A stretch of 49,471 bases of DNA, from the IMG/VR virus record IMGVR_UViG_3300005466_000034, positions 1-49,471 of that record; one strand, written 5' to 3'. The notes under the pieces were generated by a model. It worked only from the letters and a program-made list of their open reading frames with translations. It was not told where the DNA came from and ran no database searches. Positions 1 through 8,089 of this stretch are shown here, in pieces. The stretch is from a virus. A program made the position numbers and the translations under genes. Every line of letters begins with the position of its first letter. The first letter of the stretch is position 1.

Positions 1-2
1 GG

Positions 3-56
3 CCTAAAGATCTTGAGGCACAGACGCTCTCAGGGATTGTCTGGTTAGCCATTTAA
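3..56 (+). CDS. Possible C-terminal end of a gene cut by the window edge
   Basis: The third frame is open from the window edge to a TAA at 54-56 and would encode PKDLEAQTLSGIVWLAI as the last 17 residues of a protein. Nothing in so short a piece identifies a family, and an open frame of this size can occur by chance. It is listed because the stop lies only 27 bases before the next start and the strand agrees with the downstream genes. Confidence 0.22.
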   Translation, partial: PKDLEAQTLSGIVWLAI

Positions 57-83
57 GCTTGGGTTGGAGTGTATGCTTAGCGG

Positions 84-383
84 ATGGGCGTTGGTAGCCG
101 TGTGTTTCAGACCTTCCTCTCCAATAAAACAAAGAAGGAGGACAAACAGCTCACTGGGAACATACCCTTCCCTAAGTACAGAAACTATATAGAGTTTGAA
201 GGTAGAGGCTACTGGCAGTGCAACCGTTGTGGATGTCTAGTAGCAGACTCTGATATTGATTTACACCATGAATTCCATGGGGTTCAGGACAGGCTCTTGG
301 AGAAGCTTATGATTGCTTTAGATAGGACTGAGCCTGTAGTCTCAAAGCATGAGCCTCCAACGGGATCTGATCCTCTATCCTGA
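84..383 (+). CDS. Small zinc-finger protein, C2H2-like
   Basis: A 99-residue protein with a single finger-like motif in the middle: CNRCG, then a spacer, then DLHHEFHG, a Cys-x2-Cys...His-x3/4-His arrangement that should bind one zinc. The N-terminus is Lys-rich (NKTKKEDK) and could contact nucleic acid; the tail is short and unstructured. Such small zinc-finger proteins are common in actinophages upstream of the terminase, but their roles are not established. The start at ATG 84 has no strong Shine-Dalgarno site. The 3' end overlaps the next gene by 35 bases in another frame. It is probably real because of the intact finger; the function is unknown. Confidence 0.6.
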   Translation: MGVGSRVFQTFLSNKTKKEDKQLTGNIPFPKYRNYIEFEGRGYWQCNRCGCLVADSDIDLHHEFHGVQDRLLEKLMIALDRTEPVVSKHEPPTGSDPLS

Positions 384-594
384 TGATCTCGGCCATGCTT
401 ACGCTCTGCTGCGGGCATGGGATCGATTTCTGGTGTCTCAAGAGCTACTTCCCCTCTTCACTTCTGATCTGAGCAAGGTAGGGCCAATCCTTGTCAACCC
501 AAACGGATCTCACGAGTACTACGAGTACTACATCGACCCCAACGGAATCCTCAGAACGATTCTGCAAGAAGAAAACATGCAGCAAGAAACTTGA
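349..594 (+). CDS. Hypothetical protein overlapping both neighbours
   Basis: An 81-residue protein of unknown family. The sequence looks like a small acidic globular protein (DLILYPDDLGHAYALLRAW, then YYEYYIDPNG) and its codons mostly end in C or G as in the neighbouring genes, which supports coding. It starts inside the zinc-finger gene and its last 104 bases overlap the following gene in another frame. No clear ribosome site precedes ATG 349, so it may be translated by coupling. An alternative is that it is joined to the next frame by frameshifting, which the sequence cannot settle. Confidence 0.5.
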   Translation: MSLQRDLILYPDDLGHAYALLRAWDRFLVSQELLPLFTSDLSKVGPILVNPNGSHEYYEYYIDPNGILRTILQEENMQQET

Positions 595-1228
595 ACGTCG
601 TCCTGGTGAACCTCGTACGCACTTCCTTAGTAGAGTTCACTGTGGGGAAGCGTGCTCCAAGTCCAATCCCGACCTTCATAGAGCACAATCCGATCGGTTT
701 AAGAAGATCCGAGAGAGCGAAACACGCATTTGTGAAATCTGTAATGGGTCTTACTGCCGTTCTGAACATGAGAGTCGCTCTGTTTTCCACACTAGAGCCA
801 CTTGCAGTCGTAAATGCTGTGACATCAAAAGGGTAAAGGATGCAGAGGAGGAACGAAAGAAGGAGCCCGGCAAGATTTGTGAGAATCCGGACTGCGGTAA
901 AGAGTTCCACCGTCACCGGTACGCTAATGGATTGATGGAGGGAAAGAAAAGATTTGAAAAGCGGCGTACTTGTAGTAAAGAATGTGGAACTGTCATTCGC
1001 CTAAAAAACAATCAGGGGACGAAAAAGGGTTCTGGAGGTGGAAAACCTCCGCGTAAGACGCCAGTTGTCAAGAAAAAGAGGGAAGATAAGCAAGAATTTG
1101 AGGAAGAAAGTACTCTTCCTCCCACTGAAGAGTGTCCAATTCCCATTCCTGAGCCTCCAAAGCCAGAATTTGTGGAGATTTGGCGTCCCGCAGTGTGGGG
1201 CGGCTCTTACACACAGAAGGTTGGGTAA
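491..1228 (+). CDS. Three-fold zinc-ribbon-like protein with basic tail
   Basis: A 245-residue protein with three related Cys clusters: CKKKTC...CGEAC near residues 25-55, CEICNGSYC...CSRKC near 80-108, and CENPDCGKEF...CSKECG near 130-165. Each has the plan Cys-x2/4-Cys, an Arg/Phe-rich spacer, then TCS-x2-C, so it looks like an internally triplicated zinc-binding module. Similar modules occur in phage HNH and DNA-binding proteins, but no HNH catalytic His-Asn pair is evident. The C-terminus is Lys-rich, then Pro/Glu-rich. The start is a TTG with AAGG about 11 bases upstream; no in-frame ATG lies before the first cluster. The first 20 or so residues (STTSTTST) are low complexity because they are read out of frame with the preceding gene. 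DNA binding near the terminase is inferred. Confidence 0.65.
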   Translation: MSTQTDLTSTTSTTSTPTESSERFCKKKTCSKKLERRPGEPRTHFLSRVHCGEACSKSNPDLHRAQSDRFKKIRESETRICEICNGSYCRSEHESRSVFHTRATCSRKCCDIKRVKDAEEERKKEPGKICENPDCGKEFHRHRYANGLMEGKKRFEKRRTCSKECGTVIRLKNNQGTKKGSGGGKPPRKTPVVKKKREDKQEFEEESTLPPTEECPIPIPEPPKPEFVEIWRPAVWGGSYTQKVG

Positions 1229-1863
1229 TGATCCCTCCATGTGAGTACGATGTTCGAACTCGGTGCCCTAGTCCTCCAGTTATCGGTTTCCGTATGTGCA
1301 TTCCGCACCTGGCGACAGCTCGCGGACTCCAGCACGCACGCGAGGTTATCGATTCCGGTGAGCTTTTCACCTATCAAGATCTTGAAAATGAAGTCAATCG
1401 GCGTACTGAAGCACCACTCCAGGACTATCACAAGACAGCACTGGAGCAGATGTCTGAAGCTTTGGCAGAAGCTCAGCGTTGGCAAGAACGTTGTAAGGAG
1501 ATGCTCTACGGCATTGATACCTCTCAGTGGAGGTTTGTGGCTCGGGATGGTACTGTCGGTACGATTCCTGAAGTCACTGCCTACGAAAGGGCAAAGGCAG
1601 AGGTTGCCAAGCTTGCTGAACGTGCTGCCAAGATGGCCCTTCAGGAAAAGGTAATCTCTCTTGGTCGCGCTCAGACAGAACTCGTCATCCGACTGGCAAT
1701 GGGCACCATAGAAGATCTCGGCCTCGATGCTGACGCTTTCGACAAGGCACGGAGTATCCTTCTGGAGAGGTTCCGCGCTGAGGCTCACCTGTCCGCGCGT
1801 CATGAAGCACAGGTGACGCACGAATTGGAGAGCATGAATGCCCCTAAAGCAATCGTTCGATAG
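1228..1863 (+). CDS. Probable terminase small subunit
   Basis: This 211-residue protein lies directly before the large terminase, the usual place for the small subunit that recognises phage DNA and loads the packaging motor. The N-terminus has CEYDVRTRC...CIPH, a possible metal-binding cluster. The middle (about residues 65-160) is rich in Ala, Glu and Lys and should form long helices or a coiled coil, consistent with a ring-forming TerS. ATG 1228 overlaps the preceding TAA (TAATG) and has AGAAGG seven bases upstream, which makes it better than the TTG at 1180. The gene end overlaps the large subunit start by 26 bases. Assignment rests on position and helical character, not on a recognised DNA-binding motif. 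Confidence 0.55.
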   Translation: MIPPCEYDVRTRCPSPPVIGFRMCIPHLATARGLQHAREVIDSGELFTYQDLENEVNRRTEAPLQDYHKTALEQMSEALAEAQRWQERCKEMLYGIDTSQWRFVARDGTVGTIPEVTAYERAKAEVAKLAERAAKMALQEKVISLGRAQTELVIRLAMGTIEDLGLDADAFDKARSILLERFRAEAHLSARHEAQVTHELESMNAPKAIVR

Positions 1864-3394
1864 CTGGGAATACGGAGAAAGCCTTCTCGAAGCACAAGTC
1901 AATCCACTTGACCCTGTTGATTGGGCATCCAAGAAAGCGAAGATTAACCTATGGTCCAAGCAGAAAGAAATCATCCGGTCGATTCGGGACAATCGACGGA
2001 CAGCAGTGCAAAGTGGACATGGGATCGGCAAGTCACTCACTGCATCCGTCGCAGCCTCATGGTGGGTGGACACGCATCCGGCAGACCAAACCTTGGTTGT
2101 TACTACTGCTCCCTCGGTGAAGCAGGTCCATGCCATTTTGTGGGAGGAAATCAGGAAGATTCATCAACAGGCGGGATTGCCCGGTGAAGTTCAGATCTCC
2201 GACAACTGGCTCATTGGTGGTCGACTCGTCGGCTTTGGTCGTAAGCCGCAAGATCACGATAGAGATGCATTCCAGGGTCTACACCGCAAGTACTTGTTGG
2301 TCATTCTCGACGAAGCCGCGGGTATACCTGAATGGCTCTGGGGTTCCGCTCGTGACATCGCTACCGGCGAACACTGTCGAATGTTGGCTATCGGTAACCC
2401 TACTGACCCCTCATCATACTTTCGTAAAGTATGTCGGCCCGATTCGGGTTGGAATGTCATCAAGGTTTCGGTTTTCGATTCACCGAACTTCACGGGTGAG
2501 AAGGTCGCCAAGACCGTTAGCGAAGACCTCACTTCCTGGAAGTACATCGAGGATGCTAAGCGAGACCTCGGTGAAGGCTCTCCGATGTGGAAGGCTCGTG
2601 TAGAAGGAGAATTCCCTGATGTCGATGAGTTCTCAGTCATCCCTCTGGGTTGGATTTACCAGGCTCAAGAACGATGGAATCAATGGGACGAAGCCGGGCG
2701 ACCTATTAGTGGCGATTGGCGCCGTATCATTGGGGCTGACATCGCACGATACGGAAACGATAAGACATGTTTCGCCGAGCGAATCGGAGATGCCTTCCTC
2801 ACCCCTCGAATCATGCCTCGAACGGACACAATGGGAACGGCGCAACTCCTCCAGAGTCAACTGAACATTGAACGAGGAGACTTGGCAGTAGTCGATACTA
2901 ACGGTGTCGGTGCTGGTGTCTACGACGCTATCAAGAAGAACAACTACACTGCTTTGGGCGTGAACGTCGGTAACAGAACATCCTTAAAGGATACTTCTGG
3001 CCAGATTGAGTTCTATAACGTTAGAGCTGCTGTCTACTGGAAGATGCGAGAAGCACTTGATCCGGCACGCTCCCCCTCAATCATGCTTCCCCCGGACGAT
3101 GACCTAGCCTCTGACTTATCGACTCCACACTGGAAGACCATGCCCGGTGGAAAGATTGTCATTGAATCCAAGGACGAGATTCGGAAGAGGTTGAACAGGA
3201 GCCCCGATAAGGGTGACGCTGTTTGCTTGGCTTGGTGGGCATCTGGACTAGGATTCAGTTTGGATCCCTCGGACTCTGCGTTTGCCTGGGGAGATGCTAC
3301 TCTGGGAGATGACGCAATTGATTGGGATAATTCCGGGTATTCAGGAGACTTCGGCGCTTTAGTGGAAGCTCCTAGTGGGGTTTGGTATGACTAA
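1838..3394 (+). CDS. Terminase large subunit (ATPase-nuclease)
   Basis: The DNA-packaging motor, 518 residues, a normal length. The N-terminal ATPase has a Walker A loop SGHGIGKS at residues 59-66 and a Walker B strand with catalytic acid (LLVILDEAAG) near 151-161, followed by a likely coupling motif (IGNPTDPSS). The C-terminal RNase H-like nuclease has its acidic residues in GADIARYGND near 297, VVDTNGVGAG near 350 and SPDKGDAVCLAWW near 455. It cuts concatemeric DNA and drives it through the portal. The start overlaps the small-subunit gene and the end overlaps the portal start, so the three are translationally coupled. Confidence 0.95.
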   Translation: MPLKQSFDSWEYGESLLEAQVNPLDPVDWASKKAKINLWSKQKEIIRSIRDNRRTAVQSGHGIGKSLTASVAASWWVDTHPADQTLVVTTAPSVKQVHAILWEEIRKIHQQAGLPGEVQISDNWLIGGRLVGFGRKPQDHDRDAFQGLHRKYLLVILDEAAGIPEWLWGSARDIATGEHCRMLAIGNPTDPSSYFRKVCRPDSGWNVIKVSVFDSPNFTGEKVAKTVSEDLTSWKYIEDAKRDLGEGSPMWKARVEGEFPDVDEFSVIPLGWIYQAQERWNQWDEAGRPISGDWRRIIGADIARYGNDKTCFAERIGDAFLTPRIMPRTDTMGTAQLLQSQLNIERGDLAVVDTNGVGAGVYDAIKKNNYTALGVNVGNRTSLKDTSGQIEFYNVRAAVYWKMREALDPARSPSIMLPPDDDLASDLSTPHWKTMPGGKIVIESKDEIRKRLNRSPDKGDAVCLAWWASGLGFSLDPSDSAFAWGDATLGDDAIDWDNSGYSGDFGALVEAPSGVWYD

Positions 3395-4952
3395 TCCAGG
3401 TCAGATTCCGGCATACACTGCCGCTAGGCCGCGTCCTATTGTCGAAGTAGATTATGAGGGTACTGATCCACCCCAGGGTGAAATTGGATCGTCTTTCCCT
3501 TGGGACGGGCCTTTCGCTGAGTTCAATCATGGGAATGTCTTCACTTATGAAGAGCCCATGGTGCGCGACTACCAGCACATGTTGCGTACTGACGGTACCG
3601 CTCAGTCAATAGAGCTCATGCTCACCTATCCCATTATCTCTGCCCCCTGGGAAATCGACCCCGCAAAGGGCGATACTGGAGAAGCAGAGTTTATCTACGA
3701 TGCGATGACCGCGCTTCCACATCAGGGTGGACCACTCACCACTGTCGAGCAGCTCGTTTCTCAGATGACGGACGCTTTCACCACAAAGCGTGCGTACTTT
3801 GAGAAGGTCTTCAAGGTAAACGACGACGGAAAGGTTGTCTACCACAAGCTCGCTTGGCGTCCACCGGAGACTTGTCAGGCTGCCTATGACGGACAACGGA
3901 GTGAGCTTCGTGGGTTCCGTCAGCTCCCCATGATTTTCACTGGTAAGACTCCCACTGTCAATTGGTCTGCCGGAGAGAGTGACTGGGTTTACATCGGTCC
4001 AGAACGGTCTTTCGTTTATGTCCACGGAATGCATCGTGATCCGCTGCTCGGAATCTCCGCCATGCAGGTTCCGTATCACTGTTTCCAGACAAAGCGTAAG
4101 ATCCGATGGCTCTGGTACCAGTTTCTCGATCAGGGGGTCTTGCCCAAGACTATCGTGCGAAACCCAGATGAGGGTCAAGCGCGCCTTGATGCTCGGAAGG
4201 TTGCTCAGCTCCGAGGAAAGGGAGTAGTAGGACTTCACGATCAGAGTGTCGTAGAACCATTCGAGGCTTCCGGCCGTGCGGGTGAGGCTTATGTTCAGGC
4301 AATGGCGTGGCTGGATTCTGAGATGCTGGACTCTGGACTCCTCGGTTTTATGGGTCTCTCTTCTCAGGCTGCTAGTGGCAAAGGCTCTTACGCTCTTGCT
4401 GAAAGTCTGTCCAAGATGTACCTGCGTACCCGCCGTATGGTTGCGATGGATATGGCGAGGCAGATTACGAATGAGGTCATTGGACCGCTCATCGCCTACA
4501 ACTTCGGACCGAAAGCATCTATACCTAGGTTCAAGTTTGGCCCACTATCTGAAGCGAACGAAGTCAACGTGCTTGATGTCTTCAGTAAGGTGGCGACCAC
4601 TGGAGCAAAGGTACCAGTGGAATTCTACGATCAGTTGGTCAATAGGGTTGCCACGCTTCTTGAACTCGATCCTGGAAAGGTTGCTAAGGACCTAGAGATT
4701 AACGGCTCTCCCCAGGAGCAGGACAACCTCAACCAGATGATGGGCGTTGTCGATTCCGCCACTAACATGGTGCGGAACGCTCAGGGTGCTGACGAGGAGA
4801 GCAAGGCTGGTGGTCCGCACTCTGCTAAGGCTAGAGCCGCTGTGAAGGAAGGTTCCCGGGGTGGTGGAACCGTAGGTTCCCGGCCGTTTGGTGGAAGGTC
4901 GGTGACGAGTGGAAAGAATAACCCCAAGCGGAAGCCATCAAGGGCGTCATAG
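3387..4952 (+). CDS. Portal protein
   Basis: A 521-residue protein of the size and character of a siphovirus portal, the dodecameric ring at the capsid vertex through which DNA enters. Visible features include an N-terminal region with PRPIVEVDYEG, a central block (KRAYFEKVFKV, LAWRPPETCQ) typical of the DUF935-like portal group, and a Gln/Ser/Gly-rich C-terminus (SRGGGTVGSRPFGG) likely disordered. ATG 3387 overlaps the terminase stop (ATGAC/TAA) and is preferred over the in-frame GTG at 3375. The last 44 bases overlap the following gene. Position after the large terminase and before the protease/scaffold strongly supports the call. Confidence 0.88.
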   Translation: MTNPGQIPAYTAARPRPIVEVDYEGTDPPQGEIGSSFPWDGPFAEFNHGNVFTYEEPMVRDYQHMLRTDGTAQSIELMLTYPIISAPWEIDPAKGDTGEAEFIYDAMTALPHQGGPLTTVEQLVSQMTDAFTTKRAYFEKVFKVNDDGKVVYHKLAWRPPETCQAAYDGQRSELRGFRQLPMIFTGKTPTVNWSAGESDWVYIGPERSFVYVHGMHRDPLLGISAMQVPYHCFQTKRKIRWLWYQFLDQGVLPKTIVRNPDEGQARLDARKVAQLRGKGVVGLHDQSVVEPFEASGRAGEAYVQAMAWLDSEMLDSGLLGFMGLSSQAASGKGSYALAESLSKMYLRTRRMVAMDMARQITNEVIGPLIAYNFGPKASIPRFKFGPLSEANEVNVLDVFSKVATTGAKVPVEFYDQLVNRVATLLELDPGKVAKDLEINGSPQEQDNLNQMMGVVDSATNMVRNAQGADEESKAGGPHSAKARAAVKEGSRGGGTVGSRPFGGRSVTSGKNNPKRKPSRAS

Positions 4953-5388
4953 GAAACAACTGGGTGTTACAAACACTCGTCGTGTAGGGCGAGTCATATT
5001 ATGGTATACAATCTTCGCCCTCGCAATGGGGGCGATTTTTGTTGGTGGCTATACGTTGGTGTGGTATCTCATCAGCGACGACAAACCTACGCTTCTTTCT
5101 ATCGCTCCCCATACAGATTTTACACCTGTGAATCCTTCTGCTCCATCCAGTCTTGCGAACATTGACAAAGAGTGTTCAGATTTCTTTGATCAAGATGATG
5201 CACAGAAATATTATGAGGCTCAAGGTGGGCCTCGGGTTGACCCTGATAGTCTGGATATGGACCACGACGGGTTAGCGTGCGAGAATTACGACTACAGCAG
5301 GCAGTCAAGTAGTGTCCCACCCACCACTAAGGGTGTGCAGAAACCTAAGTTCCACGGAACCGATACGTCTGAGGTAAACGCCAAGTGA
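4909..5388 (+). CDS. Membrane-anchored Excalibur-domain protein
   Basis: A 159-residue protein with a basic N-terminus, one membrane segment (WYTIFALAMGAIFVGGYTLV, about residues 32-54) and a C-terminal Excalibur-like domain: a Cys, then DxDxDG in LDMDHDGLACE and a second Cys. Excalibur domains are short extracellular calcium-binding modules of actinobacterial and firmicute surface proteins. The likely topology is N-in/C-out, placing the domain outside the membrane. The GTG start at 4909 has GGAAGG ten bases upstream. It sits between portal and protease, an odd position for a membrane protein; a role in host-surface modification or superinfection exclusion is only a guess. Confidence 0.75.
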   Translation: MERITPSGSHQGRHRKQLGVTNTRRVGRVILWYTIFALAMGAIFVGGYTLVWYLISDDKPTLLSIAPHTDFTPVNPSAPSSLANIDKECSDFFDQDDAQKYYEAQGGPRVDPDSLDMDHDGLACENYDYSRQSSSVPPTTKGVQKPKFHGTDTSEVNAK

Positions 5389-6077
5389 CCACCCCCTCGC
5401 CCAACGCAGATCGAGTACTGGACGTTCATTTCTTTAAGGATGACAGGTCTCGACAGTTTATGACGCGCTCTCTAGTTGGCCGTACCGCCAGATTCAAGCG
5501 TGTATGGACAACTCGTAAGGAGCCATTGGATCAGGGACAGGAAGGAGAGTGCGTTGGCTTCTCAATGGCCGGTGAGCTGGCAGCGAATCCCGCTGCGTAT
5601 GAGGTGACCAACTCTACTGGACATAAGATCTTTGCTGCTGCACGAGCTGTGGATCAGTCCGAGGGTCGGAACTTTCCTGAGGGCGCCACTGTCATTGCCG
5701 GTCTGAAGGCATGTCAGCGAGCTAAGTACTTTAAGTCTTACGGTTGGAACTTCGGTATCGACGATACCATTAACTGGATCGTTCGTCGCGGTCCGGTAGT
5801 GCTAGGTATCAATTGGCATGAGTCTATGTACGAAACAGACTCTAAGGGTCTCATCGATGTTGATGGGCCGATTGTAGGTGGTCATGCGATTATGGCAAAT
5901 GGTTTCTGGCCTGCTCATCCTACTTTCGGCGACGTACTTGTTCTTACAAATTCTTGGGGTAGGAGTTGGGGTGTTAGTGGCAGGGGCTATCTTCCTGTTG
6001 AGAGCGCTGACCATCTGCTCAAGGAAGATGGAGAATCCGCAGCCATTGTCGACCTTCCAGTCCGACCGGCAGACTGA
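5385..6077 (+). CDS. Papain-like (C1 family) cysteine peptidase
   Basis: A 230-residue protein with all four elements of a papain active site: Gln50 in LDQGQEGEC (oxyanion hole), Cys56 in ECVGFS (nucleophile), His167 in GGHAIMANG and Asn189 in TNSWGRSWG. The N-terminal DQG-x2-G-x-C and C-terminal NSWG are diagnostic of the C1 fold. No signal peptide or pro-region is seen, so it should act in the cytoplasm or in the particle. Its place between the portal and the Mu-I-like protease/scaffold suggests a job in head maturation, but it could act on a host target. The start is GTG 5385 overlapping the previous stop (GTGA). Confidence 0.88.
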   Translation: MTTPSPNADRVLDVHFFKDDRSRQFMTRSLVGRTARFKRVWTTRKEPLDQGQEGECVGFSMAGELAANPAAYEVTNSTGHKIFAAARAVDQSEGRNFPEGATVIAGLKACQRAKYFKSYGWNFGIDDTINWIVRRGPVVLGINWHESMYETDSKGLIDVDGPIVGGHAIMANGFWPAHPTFGDVLVLTNSWGRSWGVSGRGYLPVESADHLLKEDGESAAIVDLPVRPAD

Positions 6078-6268
6078 TGTACCTCCCAAGCCGTAGTGAC
6101 TACCGTGCTCTGGGAAAGACCTTTTCCTTGTTGGCATGGATTCTGCTGGTGGCTTGGTGGTTCTACCCTCTCATTATCGTTCTAGCTTTCTTCTATCACT
6201 GTATCCGCGCTATCGAATGGGTAGTGCTGTGGATTATTGAGGAGGTGAAAAATGATAGAGATTGCTGA
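6077..6268 (+). CDS. Small two-segment membrane protein
   Basis: A 63-residue protein that is mostly hydrophobic, with segments SLLAWILLVAWWFYPLIIVLAFF and AIEWVVLWIIEEV, hence one or two membrane helices, and a charged C-terminus. ATG 6077 overlaps the peptidase stop (TGATG), and the gene end overlaps the next start by 17 bases, where the strong ribosome site GGAGGTG for the following gene lies. No family is recognised. It could work with the membrane-anchored Excalibur protein two genes upstream. Confidence 0.65.
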   Translation: MYLPSRSDYRALGKTFSLLAWILLVAWWFYPLIIVLAFFYHCIRAIEWVVLWIIEEVKNDRDC

Positions 6269-6965
6269 TCTGGAAGAGGTAGAGGTACTTCTCTCGCGAA
6301 AGCCTGAACATTCCTCTCGTACTCATCCAGATCTGCCGGAAAAGCCTGGAGGTCCTGATAACTGGGTGGAGAAAGTTGGGGGTCTACCCAGTTTCATCAA
6401 GAGGGTAGCTAAGCACATCTTCTACGACTCTCCAGGAATGACAGTATCACATGCCATTGCTGCTGCTGTTGAGCAGTGTAAGAAGTGGGCAGCTAAAGGT
6501 AACGCTAAAGCTGCGGCGGCTGTTGCACAGTGGGAAGCCAAGAGGGCTCGCTCTCACGCTATGGAGGGTGATGAGGGAGAGGTGATAGTTGACCTCGGTC
6601 TCCTGGTACAGAAGCGCAATGTGCCCTATAGCACTTACGGTAACTCTACGTCGGCAGTGTCAACAGGTGTCAAGGGTGCATCTTTCAACGAGAGCAAGCA
6701 CTCTCGCACGTCTAGTGGACAGTTCGCGAACAAGCTGAACCCTAGTGAGCTGATCGCTGCGAAGCGTCAGATTGAGGGCGGTTTAGCTAACCTGAGAGTT
6801 GGCCAGACGTTCACTCTTCCTGGTAAAGTTGGCTGGGTGAAGCGAACCGCTGGCGGGTATTTCGTTCAAGGAAACGGCGGTTTCGTAGCTCCCGTTCGAA
6901 CACTTAGTGAAGCTATTAGCGCTGCTGCTTCCCTATTAGCAAAGAAGGGTTTTGATAAGAAGTGA
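6252..6965 (+). CDS. Conserved actinophage head-region protein
   Basis: A 237-residue protein. Residues about 30-95 (PDNWVEKVGGLPSFIKRVAKH, then a helix with SHAIAAAVEQCKKWA and KAAAAVAQWEAKRA) match a module I recognise from many actinophage head proteins, where it accompanies capsid protease or morphogenesis genes; its function is unknown. The rest has NESKHSRTSSGQFANK and a C-terminal beta-rich stretch. ATG 6252 has an excellent GGAGGTG site. The end overlaps the protease/scaffold start (GTGA). Confidence 0.65.
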   Translation: MIEIADLEEVEVLLSRKPEHSSRTHPDLPEKPGGPDNWVEKVGGLPSFIKRVAKHIFYDSPGMTVSHAIAAAVEQCKKWAAKGNAKAAAAVAQWEAKRARSHAMEGDEGEVIVDLGLLVQKRNVPYSTYGNSTSAVSTGVKGASFNESKHSRTSSGQFANKLNPSELIAAKRQIEGGLANLRVGQTFTLPGKVGWVKRTAGGYFVQGNGGFVAPVRTLSEAISAAASLLAKKGFDKK

Positions 6966-8059
6966 CTGAGATTCTGCTCGGTCCTACTCTTATGGATGGA
7001 CCGACTACTAAGGTTAAGGACCGTTCTTCGGGTAAGACCTATTTCAAGAAGCGCATTCTTAAGGAAGGCACTTTCGACTACAAGACTCAGTCGGGGGAGA
7101 AGATCAAGCTTGACCTGACTGCTCCTGAACTGAAGAAGTATGTTGAGGCTTTCAAGAATAAGGCATACGACGAGGTTCCGTTCCAGTTCGGTCACACGAA
7201 CGACGCAGACAAGCGTGGTGGAACTCTGGTTCAGGTAGAGCACGTTCCTGGTAAGGGAATTGATGGCTACTTCGAGCTGGATACAAAGGCCGCTGAGTAT
7301 GTCGAGAAGTACCCGAACTTCGGAGTTAGTCCACGTCTTGTGCTGGATATCTCCCGTGCCGATGGTAAGTCGTACGAGGGTGCTATTCAGCATGTTGCCG
7401 GTACTGTAGTTCCTAGGCTGAACGGCATGGGACCGTGGGAGAAGGTTGAGCTTTCCGAGTCTGAGGATACTGACGACTCGACTCCCATTCTTGATCTGTC
7501 TACTGAAACCATTACGATTGAGCGTGATAGGAAGGTCACCGTGCCAGAGAAGAAGACTGAAGAGGGGAGCGTTGTCCAGCTCTCCCAGGAGGAATACGAA
7601 TTCTTCAAGTCGATGAAGACTGAGTACGAGCAGGCCCAGCGTCTTCTCGGTGAGGCTGACAAGGAGAAGCAGACGGCTCCTACTCAGCAGCAGATTGACC
7701 TTTCTGAGGTGACCACTAAGGCTGAGTCGGCCCTTTCTGCCGTTCAGGCTCTTCAGAAGAAGGCCGTTGAGGATGGGTGGAAGGCTCAGCGCACTCTTCT
7801 GGCGCAGCAGGGTGTTCCTCCAGCGGCTCTCGACCTTGCCACTCCCATTATGACTTCAATGGAGACTCAGGTCTTTGACCTCTCCACTCCTGATGGTGAC
7901 ATTAAGGTTGACGCTAAGACTCAGATGCTCGGTCTTCTGGAGACCATGAAGGGCCAGATTGACCTTTCGGGTGAGCGCGGTCATGGTGTTGGTGGTACTC
8001 AGCCTGAGTACGACAACCCTAACGACATTGACGCTTACGTTCAGAACTACCTTCGATAA
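6962..8059 (+). CDS. Capsid maturation protease/scaffold, Mu I-like
   Basis: A 365-residue protein. The N-terminal 150 residues (GTFDY...GEKIKLDLTAPELKKYV, PFQFGHTNDADKRGGTL, GYFELDTKAAEYV, NFGVSPRLVLD) resemble the Mu I-type prohead protease family, in which the protease cleaves scaffold and capsid termini. From about residue 200 the protein becomes Glu/Gln/Lys-rich and helical (EEYEFFKSMKTEYEQAQRLLGEADKEKQ), as expected of a fused scaffolding domain. The start is GTG 6962 overlapping the previous TGA. It sits directly before decoration and major capsid genes, the canonical place. Catalytic residues were not assigned. Confidence 0.75.
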   Translation: MTEILLGPTLMDGPTTKVKDRSSGKTYFKKRILKEGTFDYKTQSGEKIKLDLTAPELKKYVEAFKNKAYDEVPFQFGHTNDADKRGGTLVQVEHVPGKGIDGYFELDTKAAEYVEKYPNFGVSPRLVLDISRADGKSYEGAIQHVAGTVVPRLNGMGPWEKVELSESEDTDDSTPILDLSTETITIERDRKVTVPEKKTEEGSVVQLSQEEYEFFKSMKTEYEQAQRLLGEADKEKQTAPTQQQIDLSEVTTKAESALSAVQALQKKAVEDGWKAQRTLLAQQGVPPAALDLATPIMTSMETQVFDLSTPDGDIKVDAKTQMLGLLETMKGQIDLSGERGHGVGGTQPEYDNPNDIDAYVQNYLR

Positions 8060-8089
8060 TTAAATAGAGCAGATTGATTAGGAGTTATA

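Noticed and set aside
1207-2136. Long reverse-strand open frame (309 codons) opposite the terminase genes
   Set aside because: It is antisense to two well-supported genes, has no ribosome site and its composition mirrors the forward coding frames.
8060-8089. Possible promoter before the decoration and capsid genes
   Set aside because: The gap holds only an A/T-rich stretch and the ribosome site; no spaced -35/-10 pair could be made out.
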